In this document: positions 24,262 through 37,014 of the stretch, piece by piece
Position numbering within the stretch: position 1 is the stretch's first letter
Layout: each line of letters starts with the position of its first letter
Assembly: GCA_023105745.1 (NCBI GenBank)
Contig: JALGQZ010000004.1
Coordinates: forward strand, 42,273,937-42,337,936
Source of the DNA: Austropuccinia psidii
Taxonomy: Eukaryota > Basidiomycota > Pucciniomycetes > Pucciniales > Sphaerophragmiaceae
DNA length: 64,000 nt
Direction: 5' to 3'
Notes under the pieces: generated by a model
Databases searched by the model: none
What the model was told of the DNA's origin: nothing
The model's input: the letters and a program-made list of their open reading frames with translations, nothing else
Made by a program: the position numbers and the translations under genes

Positions 24262-26764
24262 TTGAAACTAGAAAATTTACCCAAGGAAAAAAACCATGTT
24301 ATTTATGAGAAAAAAATAGAAAAAATAAATAAATTCCTCAATAAGAATTGAATTTAATTGAGGTTAACTGAATCTGAAAAATAAAATAAATAATCAACTT
24401 TGGGATTATATTGGGAGGAGTAAAGAGAGAATCAAAAAAAATACCAAAAACCTTGATGGAAAAATAAGAAAGATGATTTTTGAAATAAAGTTAAGGATGA
24501 TTTAGTATTTGAAAATTGAAAATCAAAATAAATTTGAAAACTTGAGTTAGTTTTTTTGATTAAAAAAAATTATCAAAAAAACAAGCAAATTGAACTTGGT
24601 TTTTATATTGAAAGTAAAACCAAATTCAAAAAAAAATCTTAATTTCTTTAAACCAAATTAATTAATAATTGAATTTTTTTTAAAAAAAAAAACCAAAAGA
24701 AACAACAGGTGTTTTTTTAATTACAAAAAAGGAAATAAAAAACAATTAAAATTTTAGTCTGGAAATTTATTATATGAAAAACCCCCAAAAAATCAGCAAG
24801 TTTTTTAATTCTTTTTGAAACATAAGGCCAAAAATTCACTGGAAATTTTATTTTTATTAGAATCAATAAGAAACGGTTCAATTTTATATATATAAAAAAT
24901 CAAACAAAAAATTATTCCATGATTACCTGTTTTAATTTTTTGATGTAAAATAATAATTAATGTTTATTATTTTAAAAGGAAACATTTTTATTTCCAAAAA
25001 AACCACCAATTTGTTTTATCTTCAAATAAAAACCATCATCGGATATGGGTTTCAATAAGCAAGAAATGGTCCACATTGTCATGAAAAAAGGCCCGAAGGA
25101 AATACCATTTTCTAATTAAATTTTTTCCCAACTGAAAAGCAGAGTTGGAAAATAAAAGAAGATATTTCATTAAATAATTAATGAATATTTTGTGTATTGA
25201 ATGGGATGTTTCCTAGTGTACACTTGAGTCTCCTATTTCATTCCCACAAATTGAAAATTTTGTAAAAAATCCAGGAATTTGATTCAATCTAATTTCAAAC
25301 ACAGTAATTAAAAGAGTTTAAACACTTTTCATTAATCTTATCACTTATTAATGTAAACAAAAGCTATTTCAATATTTAAAAATTTCCTGGTTGATCTCAA
25401 GATGGATATTGTAAGGTAATTATGTTCCTTCTTGCCTTTCAGCTCAACTTCTGTTTTCCATTTTTATTTCTAAAACTGATTCTTGATTTTTTCAGTCTTC
25501 CCTTGGATATATATTTGGTGTTGTAATATATTCTCCTGAAAAATTTAATCATCTCTTTTTTTCTCCCTTTATAAGTCTAACTTCCTCTCTTTAAATACCT
25601 TTGTATTTTCGTTTCGTTTGCTTTACTCATTTTCTATCAGTAAACTTCTTCCTACCACATTCTAAATATCCAATTTTATTTAAATCACATTCTTCAAAAA
25701 AGTAATCAGAACTTTTCATTAAGCAAAGAATTAAAATTTTCCTACCATCTTTCCAGGTTTCTGATAAGTGTGTGTAGGAAGGTGAAAGAAAATACACTTA
25801 AGAGCTTTTTATGTTTACTACTATGGTGATTGAGATAAATATTTGAATTTATCTACTTACTTTCACTCTGTTCAGTATTAAAGTGTTTTTATATCACATT
25901 TTGAATAGGTACATTAATTATAAGATAAATGTGATATAGAAAAAAGAAAAACTCACATTCTGATTATCCATATTTGAAATTGGAATCATTGATTCCCTCA
26001 TTATTTCCAAGGTTGATTGTATTCTGAATTTGAATTAGGGTGCATGTGAGCCTTAGAGGTAATTTCATATACCCAAAAGACGACAAATACAGAATTAACA
26101 TATAAATATAAATAAAATAAATTTATTTATATTACTATTAATAAAAATAAAAATATAAATATAAAGTTATATTCAAAATTAAAAAATTTAATTACCATTT
26201 AAAAATAAAATTACATTAAATTTTGAAATGATAAAATTACATTTATACTTGAAAAAATTAAGTAAAAATGAATTTTTAACAAATTTATAAAAATAAAATA
26301 AAATTTGGAAAAAAGTTAAATAAAAATTATTATAACTTTTTATCCAATAAATAAACATATAAAAATTGTTTTACCATTTGATTCCTCATAAAAAATCAGG
26401 TGGGGTCACCTCTGAGTGAAATTTTTGTAACTCAACTCTAAATAAGCTTAAATTAAGTTTTTAGTATTTTCAATACAAAAATTGAAAATCCTCAAAACTT
26501 TAATTTAATTCACACCACATGTGGTGTTAACCATCAAATTTTGTGTTTAGCTTAGAAGTTATGAGGAATTGAAGTATTTTCAATTGAATTCAATTGAAAT
26601 GTCAAAATGTGCGCGTGTATTAAATAAGTGAACTTTGATTTACATATGAGGTATCAATTATTACTGTATTGAACTGTACAGCTCAATTCAATTACATATG
26701 TAAATTATAAGTATAATACATGATGAGGAATTAAAGGAAAAATAAATTGGAAAGATTAAATTTG

Positions 26765-27500
26765 GGGGGGAAAACAAACTCCAGCTCTAAGGGGGAGCTA
26801 GACCCCCAAAATCCTTGCTGACAGGCGTGTGGTGTCAAAATTGATTCAAAGGTTCATCACTTTTGGCCTGGAATTGAGTTACAGGGTCTGTGGACTCAAT
26901 TGATGATGAGGTTTTGATACCAACTGGGGTAGTTTTAGCTGTTTCCAAGAGGGTAAAGCTACCCTTAAGATAAAACAATCATAGTAAAAACAGTTTTAAC
27001 TTGTTTCTACGTCTCTTACACACATTCTGACGTTTTTTGAAGGCTCTAGAACAGGTATTGCTATAGTAATGGCTGATTTAAGGGTCTAAGATGGCTAAAA
27101 ATGACTTAAACCAGCCCTTTTTTGGTCTAAACCAGGGTTCAATGATGCCATAACTGGCTTCTCTGTTGCCAGACTGTTTTTCACGACTGAAAAGAGTAAA
27201 TTTTACTTTTGGATTAAGAAAATTGATGGCTATAAAAGAATGTCTTCTTTGCCCCACTTTTCTCTTCATGTTAGAATCTTTTCCTTTTATAATTAGTTTA
27301 AACATTGTTAAACCAATCAATAAAAGATTCCAACCACGTTTTTTAAAATCATTTTAGACCTCTTAACCACGTGAAAAAATCATTACAATCATTGTTTGTA
27401 ACTCTTATAATCATTTTTACCCCTGAACCACCCCAAAAGTGAATTAAAGCATCTTTCATCACTGTAAACTTTGTCACTTTGTTTCCAAATTCACTCTGGT
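26765..27500 (-). mobile_element. Remnant of a copia-like LTR element (leader plus partial LTR)
   Basis: Read on the minus strand, TGGTATCAAAACC (ending near 26915) resembles the copia primer-binding site complementary to initiator Met-tRNA (commonly TGGTATCAGAGC). Just downstream of it an open stretch reads ESTDPVTQFQAKSDEPLNQF before a stop. It looks like a Gag N-terminus whose start codon is ATT rather than ATG. Upstream of it on the same strand (about 26930-27500) would lie the 5' LTR, with a TATA-like ATTATAAAAGGAAAAG near 27290. No second LTR or pol was found nearby, so this is a fragment. LTR limits are not determined. Confidence 0.4.
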
Positions 27501-27978
27501 CACTTTTGGGCATGTTTTCTCTTTAATATTATTTTTAAATACTTTGTTCTTTAATTCATTGCATGCAGTTATTTGCTCAATTAATTCCAATTGAAATTGC
27601 TCTTGAAGAAATTTCTTTTGTAGCCTTAAATATCTCTTGTAGAGTATTTTTGGATAAATTTTTATTGTTGGTAAAACAATAAATCTTTATAATACTATTG
27701 TTTTATACTAATAAAGTTATAAACAATAAAATTGGCGTGTTTTCTCTTAAAAATAATATTTCCTACTATTTTTAATTGATTTTTACCTTATACAAATTTT
27801 GAGGACAGGAAAAGTACTTGATTTCTAATCAAAGTTTCATATCCACACCTTACAGTACATGAATGAAAAAGATTTATTTAATGCATAATTAAATTTTTTT
27901 TGACTCACCTCCATGTTTGTATATTTCTTTTAATTATAACTATTGAAAGCTTAATCTGATTGTGAAAAAAATTTGCTA

Positions 27979-28230
27979 TTAGGGTAATTTTGGATTATTG
28001 CCAAACAATGAATCCATCTTATTATAAAATGGGTACATTTTTTTAACTTGTAAGCCATTTTTTGATACCCCTTTTCTCATCATATTCAGTGATGTAAGCT
28101 CCAGTAGCATTCTCAAATTTCTTGGAAAATGTTGATTTATTCTTATAAGCTCTGCAGAAGTCCCAAATGATTTATTATGTAAGATAAAACAAGTTTTATG
28201 ACTTCTTATCCACCTCAAGAGCCATCAGTG
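27979..28230 (-). pseudogene. Second decayed Myb/SANT-like protein remnant
   Basis: Two minus-strand frames each hold part of a protein like the remnant at 7.0-7.6 kb. One reads FSKKFENATGAYITEYDEKR, then GIKKWLTS and a stop. The other ends YPFYNKMDSLFGNNPKLP, which parallels FPCYQKMDELFFCNKPNITP in the 7.2-kb copy. A frameshift between the parts shows decay. The shared pattern makes a common repeat-associated family likely. Which transposon, if any, carried it is unknown. Confidence 0.4.
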
Positions 28231-31200
28231 GGGACCCATTCTGTTTTGTTGAAGGGGGAAATCCAGAAGTAGTGGACCCACTTGTTCCAAAGCATTAATC
28301 GTAATTTGATTTGATCTTAAACCATAAATTTATGCAGAGATAATTAGCCTTAGTTAGATTCCCAGACAGAAGTGACTGAAATGCGGTAGATTTGTGAGAT
28401 TAATCAAGCCAGTTAAATTTTTTTTGGGGATGCTTAAATCAAATGGGTGTGGAGGAAAGATAGGTGACTGTAGTATTATAGATAAATGACACTGAATTAT
28501 GATTGAGTATGATACGGGTTGAAAAAGAAATTGGATAAGATTTCATGCAATTATTGTGAGATTCATAAATTTAAGATGACTAAAAGGTTTGGAAACAAAT
28601 GGAATAAGGGCTTGAATGAAAACTCCCTTTTTCTGTATGAATATAAATAATAGGAAACTTGGCTGACAAAATGTGGTACTTTGTTTAAAAAACAGAATTT
28701 CTTGAAGGTGAATTTTTTTGAAAATACAACCTTATTTAAAGGTTAGATTTTGTAGGCTTGATACCTCCTAATTAGCTATTTTCAAAATAACAATAATAAA
28801 AAGAATAGGGTGTCTTTATTGTTCCAAATCCTGCATAAAAAATGATACAAAATTTGGCTCCAAATAGCTCTGGGGAAGCCCCAGTTCTCAAACTTAGTCC
28901 CCTGGGCTCGTCACTCTCAAGAAACTTTGTGATTTAAAATTTTAAAGCTTACCCTTCAATTATAAAAAAAAATTAATTTATCCAACAACCCTGAAAAAAA
29001 GCTTTCAAAATTTATTTCTTAAATCTTATTCCTAACCCTTTTTTCTGCTTTCTCAATCATATCAAATTCAAATATTTACTTTCTTGTGGATAAGATCGCA
29101 TAAATATCTCTCCTTTGTGTTACATATTTTTATCTTTGGCTTTTAAATTCTCCAATATGAATTTCCTAAAAAAAATTCAAATGAGCTCAGTCTCAAAAAT
29201 ATACAGGGGAAAGTTCATTACCTGTGGGTAATCTGGCACAGTATTATTACCAATTTATAAGAATCTGGCTGAATGTCACGGTAAATTTGGAGGCCTTCTT
29301 TGAACCTAGTAGCTCAAAATATAATTTTAGGCCTCCATAAAGAAATGAAAATGTACTCAAACTAATGGCTCTTGATGTTAAGCAAGTATTAATGACCATG
29401 GAGAACATATAAAAAAAATACTCCATATAAATGAAGTTTTAAAACAATGCAGGTTCAGGTATCACAAAATAAGATTAAAATAAAGGATTGAAGACAACTT
29501 ATAATAAATTAGAAAGTATTTTTCATTCCATTATGGAATGGATTCATTATTTGGTAATGAACCAAATATTTTTCAATTTAAACCTACAATTCTCAGTATT
29601 TTGAATCAATTGAAAATAATGAATAAGAAACTCATCCAGATTTTCAGGTAAGAATATATATACTTTGAGTATTATTTAATTCTTCCATGTATTGGTTGAT
29701 CATATGATATTTTTTAAGACTTGTATTATTCAGAAAGATAATCATTTTAAGCCTGAATATGTTGATTTCAAAGCAGAAATAAATTTTGCTGATCAGAGTG
29801 TAAGAATTCCATTTTGTGTCTAATCTAACTCACCACTTGATGAATGCAAGTAGTTATTTTTAATATATCCCAATAAGACTTATTTTTGTAAATTCAAAGC
29901 AAAAAAATTACAATTTCAATTTGAATGAGAAAATTGGAGTTATTGGAATACTAATTCCTTTTATTTAATCATTGTACACCAAAAAAATTAGGCTTCATTT
30001 CTTTTTCATAATAAATTTCTTCTTTTATAGGTAATGAAACAATTGAAAATTCTCAATTTTAGTGGGCTAAAAATAAATGGGAGGGAGAAAGATCCACAGC
30101 TTCAAAGAAACTTGAAGAAGAGGAGATTTTTCATGAGATGAAATTTAAATATGAACATTGGAAGAAAGTGCAATACCAAGATTTTGAGAAGAAATAGACA
30201 CAATGGAAAATAGAATTTTTATGGAAAAACTAACTTATTTAAAATTAATTTGAAAAGAAGAAATGGTAAATAAAATTGAAGTTCAGAGGAAACCAGTGGG
30301 ATGTGGATCTTACTATGGCCTCATTGAGCTCATCAAAACTTTTTTTGGAGGTTGAAAAAATAATTACTTTAATTAATTAATCTCAATTTTATTTTTCTTT
30401 GAATTAAAATTGTATATGATGTTTTCTGAATTTGTTTTTACACTTGAGGTTTTGATTGAAAGTTACAGAAATTATTTCATTTTTAACTGAAATCAAACAG
30501 TCAGATCTGCGCTTTGTGGAGGCCTGAATGTGTTCAAGATTGAGTTTCTTCAAAAAAAAAAGTAATTGACAAAAATGATTTCAAAAAAAAATGAAAAAAT
30601 ATCAGATGTTTTTTTCATTTTTAATTCTCAAATGTTATTTCTCTCAATAAATTCATTTAATCAAAAAAAAACTGTAAAATGGATTTTTATATTCCCTTTT
30701 TTTTAATTCAAATGGAGATCAAAAAAATCAATACTTCTCAATTTAACAAAAAAATTAATTAAGGTTATTTTAAAATTTAAATCTTATTTATTTTGTTTAT
30801 TTCCAATTCAAATCAAGATTATAAGAATCAATTATCCTCACCTTAAAAATAATGAAAGTTGTTTTCAAATTCATTTTTTTTATTTACTTTCAATCAAAAT
30901 CAATTCTCATCCCTTTAAATGAATGAATAAATTAATCATTTAGCTCACTTATATTGTAAGTTTCTTCAACTTTATACAATCACTTACTGATATTTATCTT
31001 CCATTTCTCAATTAAATGAATCAATCTTATATTTTATTTAATCTTTATAGGTGTGTCTTGAATTTTTTTTAAACATATTATAATGATAGTTATCACCCAC
31101 CTCCACCTCAAGAGCTTTATCACCATCCTCAACCTCCACCTCACCCACAATAACCATCATTAACCCTAAGCCTCCCTTACCCCTCCCATTGATAAACCTG

Positions 31201-32154
31201 ACCTCCTCAACCACTTCCAAATTGATTTAGCTTCTTTTAGCCTTTTTAACCCTAAAAATAATCACAATTTCTTCAGAATCTATTTGTAATTCTTCGAGAA
31301 TTGATACCAAATCAATTCCAAGGGTTTTTCTGAAGAATTCTAAGGAGGCTATTTAAGCCTTCCTTTTTTTCAAACATAAAGATTGATCCACCTAGAATCC
31401 TTTTGTGTTTTATTTCAAAAGTAATATAAACTGATATTTTTTATACATAATCACTAACAATTGATTTTTTTGGAAGATACCATCACTGATATCCTTTTTT
31501 TAAAAAAAAACATGATCAATTTTTTTTTAAAACATAATGACTAGTTGTTATCATTTTCATTGTTTTTTAACATTAAATTTAGGGGTGAATTATTGGGCTT
31601 TTATTGTTGTTTATTTTACTAAATCAGGTTTCCTACTTTACCCCCTCCTTTTAAATTAAAAAAACTCCTCTCAATCCTCGTAATAATTATAATTTACTGG
31701 TGAAAATGACACCTTTCCATCATTAAAATATTAATTATCAACCATCCATTAATTATTATTCAAATCAATTAGCTAAACCCATTACAAGGGAGGTTGTGAA
31801 AATGAATGATATAAGATATGATATCTTTTGGATTAAATCAAATTTAAATATCAATTATTTGAGGAGTATTCAATAATGGAAATCAGGAAAAAAAACCATA
31901 TAAAGCATGCTTAAAGCACTTCCACCCATAAATTCTCATCAATATTGGTACATATTGATTGATTGAAAAAAATTCATAAATCTTCCAATAATCATATATA
32001 AAAATCAATCATTCAATGGAATTAGTCCATTATCACAAAATCTTGAATAATCAATTACCTTATTATCTAAATTTGGCCATAATTTACAGAAAATAAGAAA
32101 TAAAAACTCACTTTCTGTATTAATCAAAGGAATTGGTTTTTTAAAAGGATCTTA
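28231..32154. other. AT-rich non-coding stretch
   Basis: No gene recognised. Two adjacent hairpins lie at about 29524-29575 (CATTCCATTATGGAATG, then ATTTGGT-AATG-AACCAAAT). A C-rich patch at 31095-31205 (CACCTCC-type) translates only to low-complexity sequence. Confidence 0.6.
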
Positions 32155-32619
32155 TTTTCAGGTTGAGTCTATGATAAATTAACAATAAAATTATTTGAAA
32201 CTTTAACTATTACTTTGACAAAGATAAAAGGTATAATAAATAGCTTGGTTATTGTATTCAGGGATTGACTATAAAGAAATAGTGGTGGTGAGTGATACTT
32301 AAAGCAATGGTTGAAGTAAGTATTGATTGATTAACTATAATAAGTACTACAATACCAATATTTCAAATATAAATGGTTATTTCCCAAGATTACAGCTGTT
32401 CTTAAGCAGTTTTGATTTGTAGGAATTCAAGAGAATGATGTGAATTCCTCTTTGGGGAAGAGAAAGGTCCCTTTTCATCCTGAAAATGGGTTGAAAGGAC
32501 CTGTGGTCCTGTCCACACAGAAATAGTGAGTAATTTTTACTACCAAGGAAAGGCTTGTGGGTAATGAAAAACCTTTAAGACCCTTAATGGGCTAATATGT
32601 GGTTTTAAACCACATCTGG
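32155..32619. repeat. Older solo LTR, left part (split by insertion)
   Basis: From TTTTCAGGTTGAGTCTATGA on, this stretch follows the same order of motifs as the start of the gypsy LTRs at 32620 and 40715 (AGTGGTGGTGAGTG, TTATTTCCCAAGATTACAGC, GGAATTCAAGAG, ATGTGGTTTTAAACCACATC). It is clearly more diverged. It stops at 32619, where the younger element begins. Its continuation resumes after 42118. The two parts together (465 + 934 bp) give about 1.4 kb, the length of a full LTR of this family. Confidence 0.8.
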
Positions 32620-33986
32620 TGTCAGTCTGAGTCTATGAAGAGGTGACAATAAAGAGTATTTACAACCTAAACTGTGACTGTGACATGGATAATAATGTTT
32701 AAAATAGGTTTCAATAAAAATAAAAGGGCTTTACTAATGATTATTAGTGGTGGTGAGCGCTGTTGGAAGCCCTTGGTGCAGCTTTACCTGTTGGGTTACA
32801 ATAATAAAGTTTATAGTATAACCTGGTTGTTTTCCAATAGTATAACTGTTTTTGACAGTTGTACTACATAGGAATCCAAGAGCAGGATGAGGAAAAATGG
32901 GGTGGAATGGCCCTCTAGACCATCCACTTAGAGGAAGTGAAGAGTTTTTCACTTCAGAGTACTGGATTGTGGCTCTCATAGGGCCTGTATACTCTGTATT
33001 GGGCTAAGATGTGGTTTTGAAACCACATCTGGGTAGTTTTCACCAATACAGGGTGAAAATTCTCATCTGGGGACCACGTAGCCCTCTTCTGACGTGTATG
33101 ACACATAGCATGCTTTACAGAACCTGTATGGAACCCCAGTATTGAATGGATTATGAGGTATTGAAGTATAAAAATGATTCTTTGTCTATTTGACACCTCA
33201 TAATAATACTTATGGGATAATATCCCACAGTGAGGCTGTATTGGTCTAACTGTGGGATTTTGAGCTTAAAACTGCCATGAATTTGTCAGTTTTTGAGGTA
33301 TCAAGCTCAGCTTTGGTTCATTGTGTATCCCTGGATGTTTTCTAAGCAATGGTGCCTCATTTGATATGGTTATCATTAAATATAGAGAAGTTATGCAATG
33401 TAAAGGTTTTTTTTGTACATATGTATGATTTGCTTTAAAACCTGTATGGAGCTTGTTTGCCCCCTAACTTGTGTTCTAGATGAGATATGGTAAAATTAAT
33501 GGCAAAATCAAATAGCCCTGATTTTTCTCTTTCCAAAAATACCCCACTTTAGGTTTCTCACACTAAAGCTGTAGAAGTTAGATGACAGGTGAATATTTTG
33601 TTCACCCTTATTTGACTTTATTTTGGTCATAACTTCTGAAATTCTGGTGATAGCTCAATTTGGTTAGTACCATTTGATAGCCCTGACTCAGAGCTTCATT
33701 TCAAAAACCCATTCGATGGGGTTAAGCCTATTCCTCTGGCTTTAAGATGAGAGGTGAAAAATAAGGTTTATGCTCAGCAGAAACTTTGAGCAGGAGTAAC
33801 TTTGCTATTCTTTGTCCTATGATTATGGGACTTGTATATTTGGAAAGGGGAAAGTTTTATCTTTCCTTTTATACCTTTTGAGCTGATTTGGCCCAGATCT
33901 ATGTTTTGGTGGTATCTTGGCTATACCATTGATTTATGGTATTTGGCTGTCATTCTTGTGCTTTGATTTTGAGCCACAGGCTGACA
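32620..33986 (-). repeat. Gypsy LTR, left copy (3' LTR of the minus-strand element)
   Basis: 1367 bp. Compared with the right copy it lacks a block of about 38 bp near 32890, which the older solo LTR still has in diverged form, so the loss is specific to this copy. It contains the inverted repeat AGATGTGGTTT / AAACCACATCT at 33007-33030. Confidence 0.9.
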
Positions 33987-34000
33987 TACCCTCCCTCTAA
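33987..34000 (-). other. Polypurine tract of the gypsy element
   Basis: On the minus strand AGAGGGAGGGTA directly precedes the 3' LTR start, the expected position of the plus-strand primer. Confidence 0.75.
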
Positions 34001-34057
34001 GAAAGGCTCATCATTTATGATAATTTTTAGATGAAGGTTCCCATCTGGTATGGCATC

Positions 34058-35470
34058 TTAAGCCAACCATTTGTCTTTATCTACTGTCTGGTGTTTAAAT
34101 ATGACCAAGTACTGCCTCTGGTCTTTACCATTCAGTCCAATCTTCCTGGCCTTGATGATTTTCTTCACAGGGCCAGGGGACTCCTGAACTTCCACTATCT
34201 CTGGTGGAGTGGTATTATTCTTCCTGGAGGGGAACTTATCCTCCTCTGCCTGGAAGTATGGCTTAACCAGACTCACTGGGAATACTGGGTGTTTCCTAGA
34301 AAATTCCTCTGCAAGTCTTACTTCCCTGCATTTTCCCTATCAGATTAATCATAGTGAATGGCCCTATAAATTAGTCTCTCATCTTCTTTGGTCCCTTAAG
34401 ATTGCTGAAGTTTAGTGTAGAAACTAACACCTGGTCCCCTTCTTCAAAGTCAGGTTCCATGTGTGATTTTTCCCACCTCTGTTTGTTGTATTCTTTTGCC
34501 TCAGCTATGCATTTTGAAGCTGTGTCACAAGCCTTCTTCCACATATCATGGAAGTCCTTGGCTGTGGGGTGGATAGTTAGAAGATTCTCCTTTAAGAGAT
34601 CCACAGGCAATAGGGTGTTCCGCCCTTTCTCTACCAGTGAAGGTGATTCCCCTGTGGTAGAATTCTGGCTAGTATTATAAGCCAGTTTTACTGCTGGTAT
34701 AAGGGTAACCCAGTCATTGGTGTATCCTTCATGGTCTTTGTATTCCATGCCATATGCACAGAACCTCCTAATGATATCCTCCATGGTTTGGATCATGCTT
34801 TCAGCTAAACCATCTGTATGTGGGTGGTAAGCTGTGGAGAATGCAAGTTTAGTACCAAGCATGTCATACAAGTTGGTCCAAAATTCTGATGTGAATTTTG
34901 GGTCCCTATCACTAATAATAATTTTAGGGACTCCACAGGTGGATATGATGTTGTTCCAAAATAACAGGGCAGTATCCATTGCTGTATCCTCCTTGTGACA
35001 TGGTAGGCACCTCACACTCTTGCTGAACCTATCAACTATGATCAGGCAAGAATTTAAGTTTTTTTGCCTCCTGGGAAAAGTCCTGTAACCCAGTCCATGT
35101 TGATGGGTTCGCATGGGTGTTTGGGTTCTTCTATGTGTTTAAGTAGCCCATACTTCTTCCAATGTTTTCTATTTTCCTTCTGGCATCCGTCAAAATAGTT
35201 TATATATTCACTAAACTCTTGTTCCCATTTGGGCCACCAAGCTGTGCTTGCTACCCTTTTACCCTTTCCTTGGTCCTGTCTTCACTCATGTGTCCCATAT
35301 AGGGGCAGTCATGGAATTCCTGCAGGATCAGGAATATATGGTCTCTTTCTACTGCTGTGAGTGCACTTGTGTATTTCTCTCTATGGTAGAGCAGGCCATC
35401 TATAAGGAAAAACTTGTCCTTATAGTCCCTCAGCCAGGGTTCCTCTAACTGGGACTCCAGTTCTGGGCTC
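34058..35470 (-). pseudogene. Gypsy integrase with C-terminal chromodomain
   Basis: The zinc-binding N-terminal part (LLYHREKYTSALT, LQEFHDCPYMGHMSEDRTKE) is at about 35470-35260. It is followed by a frameshift and a second frame ([25 protein letters not shown]). The catalytic core is open from 35114 to 34371: [24 protein letters not shown] and [14 protein letters not shown] hold the D, D and E residues. After another frame change, 34276-34058 carries PVFPVSLVKPYF and a chromodomain-like end (KKIIKARK, RQYLVIFK, KDKWLA) interrupted by TAA at the chromodomain. Chromodomains steer integration to particular chromatin, often heterochromatin. This copy is frameshifted at least twice and not functional. 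Confidence 0.85.
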
Positions 35471-35472
35471 CT

Positions 35473-36416
35473 TTACTTATGTTGGAGGAGTTGAAACAGT
35501 ATGCCACACTGTTTGTGTTTTTCATATGTCTTCATTACTGTACTGAAGAATTCATTATGCAGTTGTGAGGAGCTTATTCCCAATATGGGAGTTTCTGTCC
35601 CTTCTGAATCAGTGTCTTCACTTTCTGGTTCCCATTCAGAAAATCTGAAGTTTTTCTTCCTATATACTTCCATGAAATGGATAGGTATTTTGGCTTCTAC
35701 TTCAGGGTCATAAGCTGGATTGCTTTTGACATTGTCCAGTGGCCATCTGCATTGGTATGGCTTTGAACTTCCTTGTATATGATGGTAATATTGCCCCTAT
35801 ACTCTTGAGTGGCTATTTGCCACCTAAAAATGTGTCTGTTGGTAGTCTTCATGTTCAGTAAAGACTTTAAGGCTGTGCAGTCTGTGTAGACTTCAAAGAC
35901 TTCACCCTTTAAATAATAGTGGAGTTTTTACAGGGCCCAGACTAAGAATAGACATTCAGTCTGGGTGTCCCCATACCTGGCTTCTGAATCTTGCAGTTTC
36001 CTAGAGATGTAGCATATTAATCCCTCTCTTGGTTCACCATCCACAATTTGTCTCTGGTGAAGGGCTTCCCCTAAGCCTTGGCTGCATGCTGCATCTATGT
36101 ATAACCTGAATGGTAGTTCAAAGTCAGGTAAGATGAGCACAGGTGCATTTGTGAGTTCATGTTTGATCCTCTCATATGCATCCCTCCTTTCGTTGGTAAT
36201 TTCAAAAACTACATCTTTTAAACATAACTTGTACAGACTACTAGCCATGTGTGCAAAATTTCTGATGTGGTTTCTGCAGTAGCTAGCAAATCCAAGGAAA
36301 GATTGCATCTCTCTGATGTTCTTTGGCACTGGTTTTAGCAGTACTGCTGCTACTTTATTCTGGTCTATGGTCAGACCAAGACCTGAGACTTTATGTCCTA
36401 GAGCTAGTAACTCTTG
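35473..36416 (-). pseudogene. Gypsy RNase H and connection region
   Basis: 36329-35928 is open and continues reverse transcriptase (KNIREMQSFLGFASYCRNHI) into RNase H (LPFRLYIDAACSQGLGEALH, ISRKLQDSEARYG, TQTECLFLVWAL), with the first Asp and the Glu present. The frame then stops. A connection segment at 35673-35473 (NFRFSEWEPESEDTDSEGTE, ILGISSSQLHNEFF) leads to the integrase. The part of RNase H between them is in other frames. Confidence 0.82.
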
Positions 36417-37014
36417 TCAGCCAAAATTGCACTTCTTAAGTGAAATTTTCAGATTAATGGGTGTGAATTTACTTATCACTCTGTCTATGTACTGTGCATG
36501 GTCCTCCAATGTCTCTGAGTATATAATGATGTCATCAATATATACTACCACCCAGACTTCCAATATTTCCTCTTGAAATATTGTGTCCATCATCCTTTGG
36601 AAGTGGGATGGTGCATTATTGATGCCAAATGGCACTCTGGTGTACTCATATATGCACATATGGAATATGATTCTGAGTAGTTTCATGTAGTTTGGTTTAA
36701 CTCCATTTTGGTGGAAGCCTTTCATACAATCCATCTTGGTTATGTATTTGGCTTTTGCCAGTTTGTCTAGGGAATGAGGTATCCTTGGTATAGGGTATCT
36801 TTCAGATTTTGTGTAGTTATTAAGAGTTTTGAAACCCTCACAAAACCTAGATTTGCCATCATACCAGGTTTGGCAATTTCCACTATTTCATTATGTCCTA
36901 TCTTCCTTATGACATCCATTTTGAGGAGTTCATTGATATGTTTTTCAATTTCCTTCCTAGTTTCCAGGCTTTGTGGGTATGGAGGTCTTCTAAGCATGGG
37001 TGGATAGGGTCTTT
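36417..37014 (-). pseudogene. Gypsy reverse transcriptase
   Basis: Begins with RPYPPMLRRPPYP and IEKHINELLKMDVIRKIGHN (37018-36767), then shifts frame around the segment normally reading GDFRALNNYT. It resumes at 36734 with MDCMKGFHQNGV (first catalytic Asp), VPFGINNAPSHFQRMMD and the intact YIDDIIIYS active-site box, and ends near NLKISLKKCNFG at 36417. Catalytic residues are preserved, but the reading frame is broken by indels. Confidence 0.87.

Larger units (their letters stand above)
20831..26760. other. AT-rich non-coding stretch
   Basis: About 5.9 kb with no credible gene. It contains a (GAT)9 microsatellite at 24235-24261 and a diverged direct duplication of about 100 bp at 23570-23770, both listed separately. 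At 26041-26085 lies TGAGCCTTAGAGGTA and neighbouring sequence similar to 57388-57425, so this is probably an old dispersed repeat. Confidence 0.6.

Noticed and set aside
31038..31220. Minus-strand frame rich in Gly, Glu and Val
   Set aside because: It derives from a C-rich simple-sequence patch; no domain and no supporting context.
34031..34680. Plus-strand open frames opposite the integrase
   Set aside because: They are antisense shadows of the minus-strand gypsy coding sequence.
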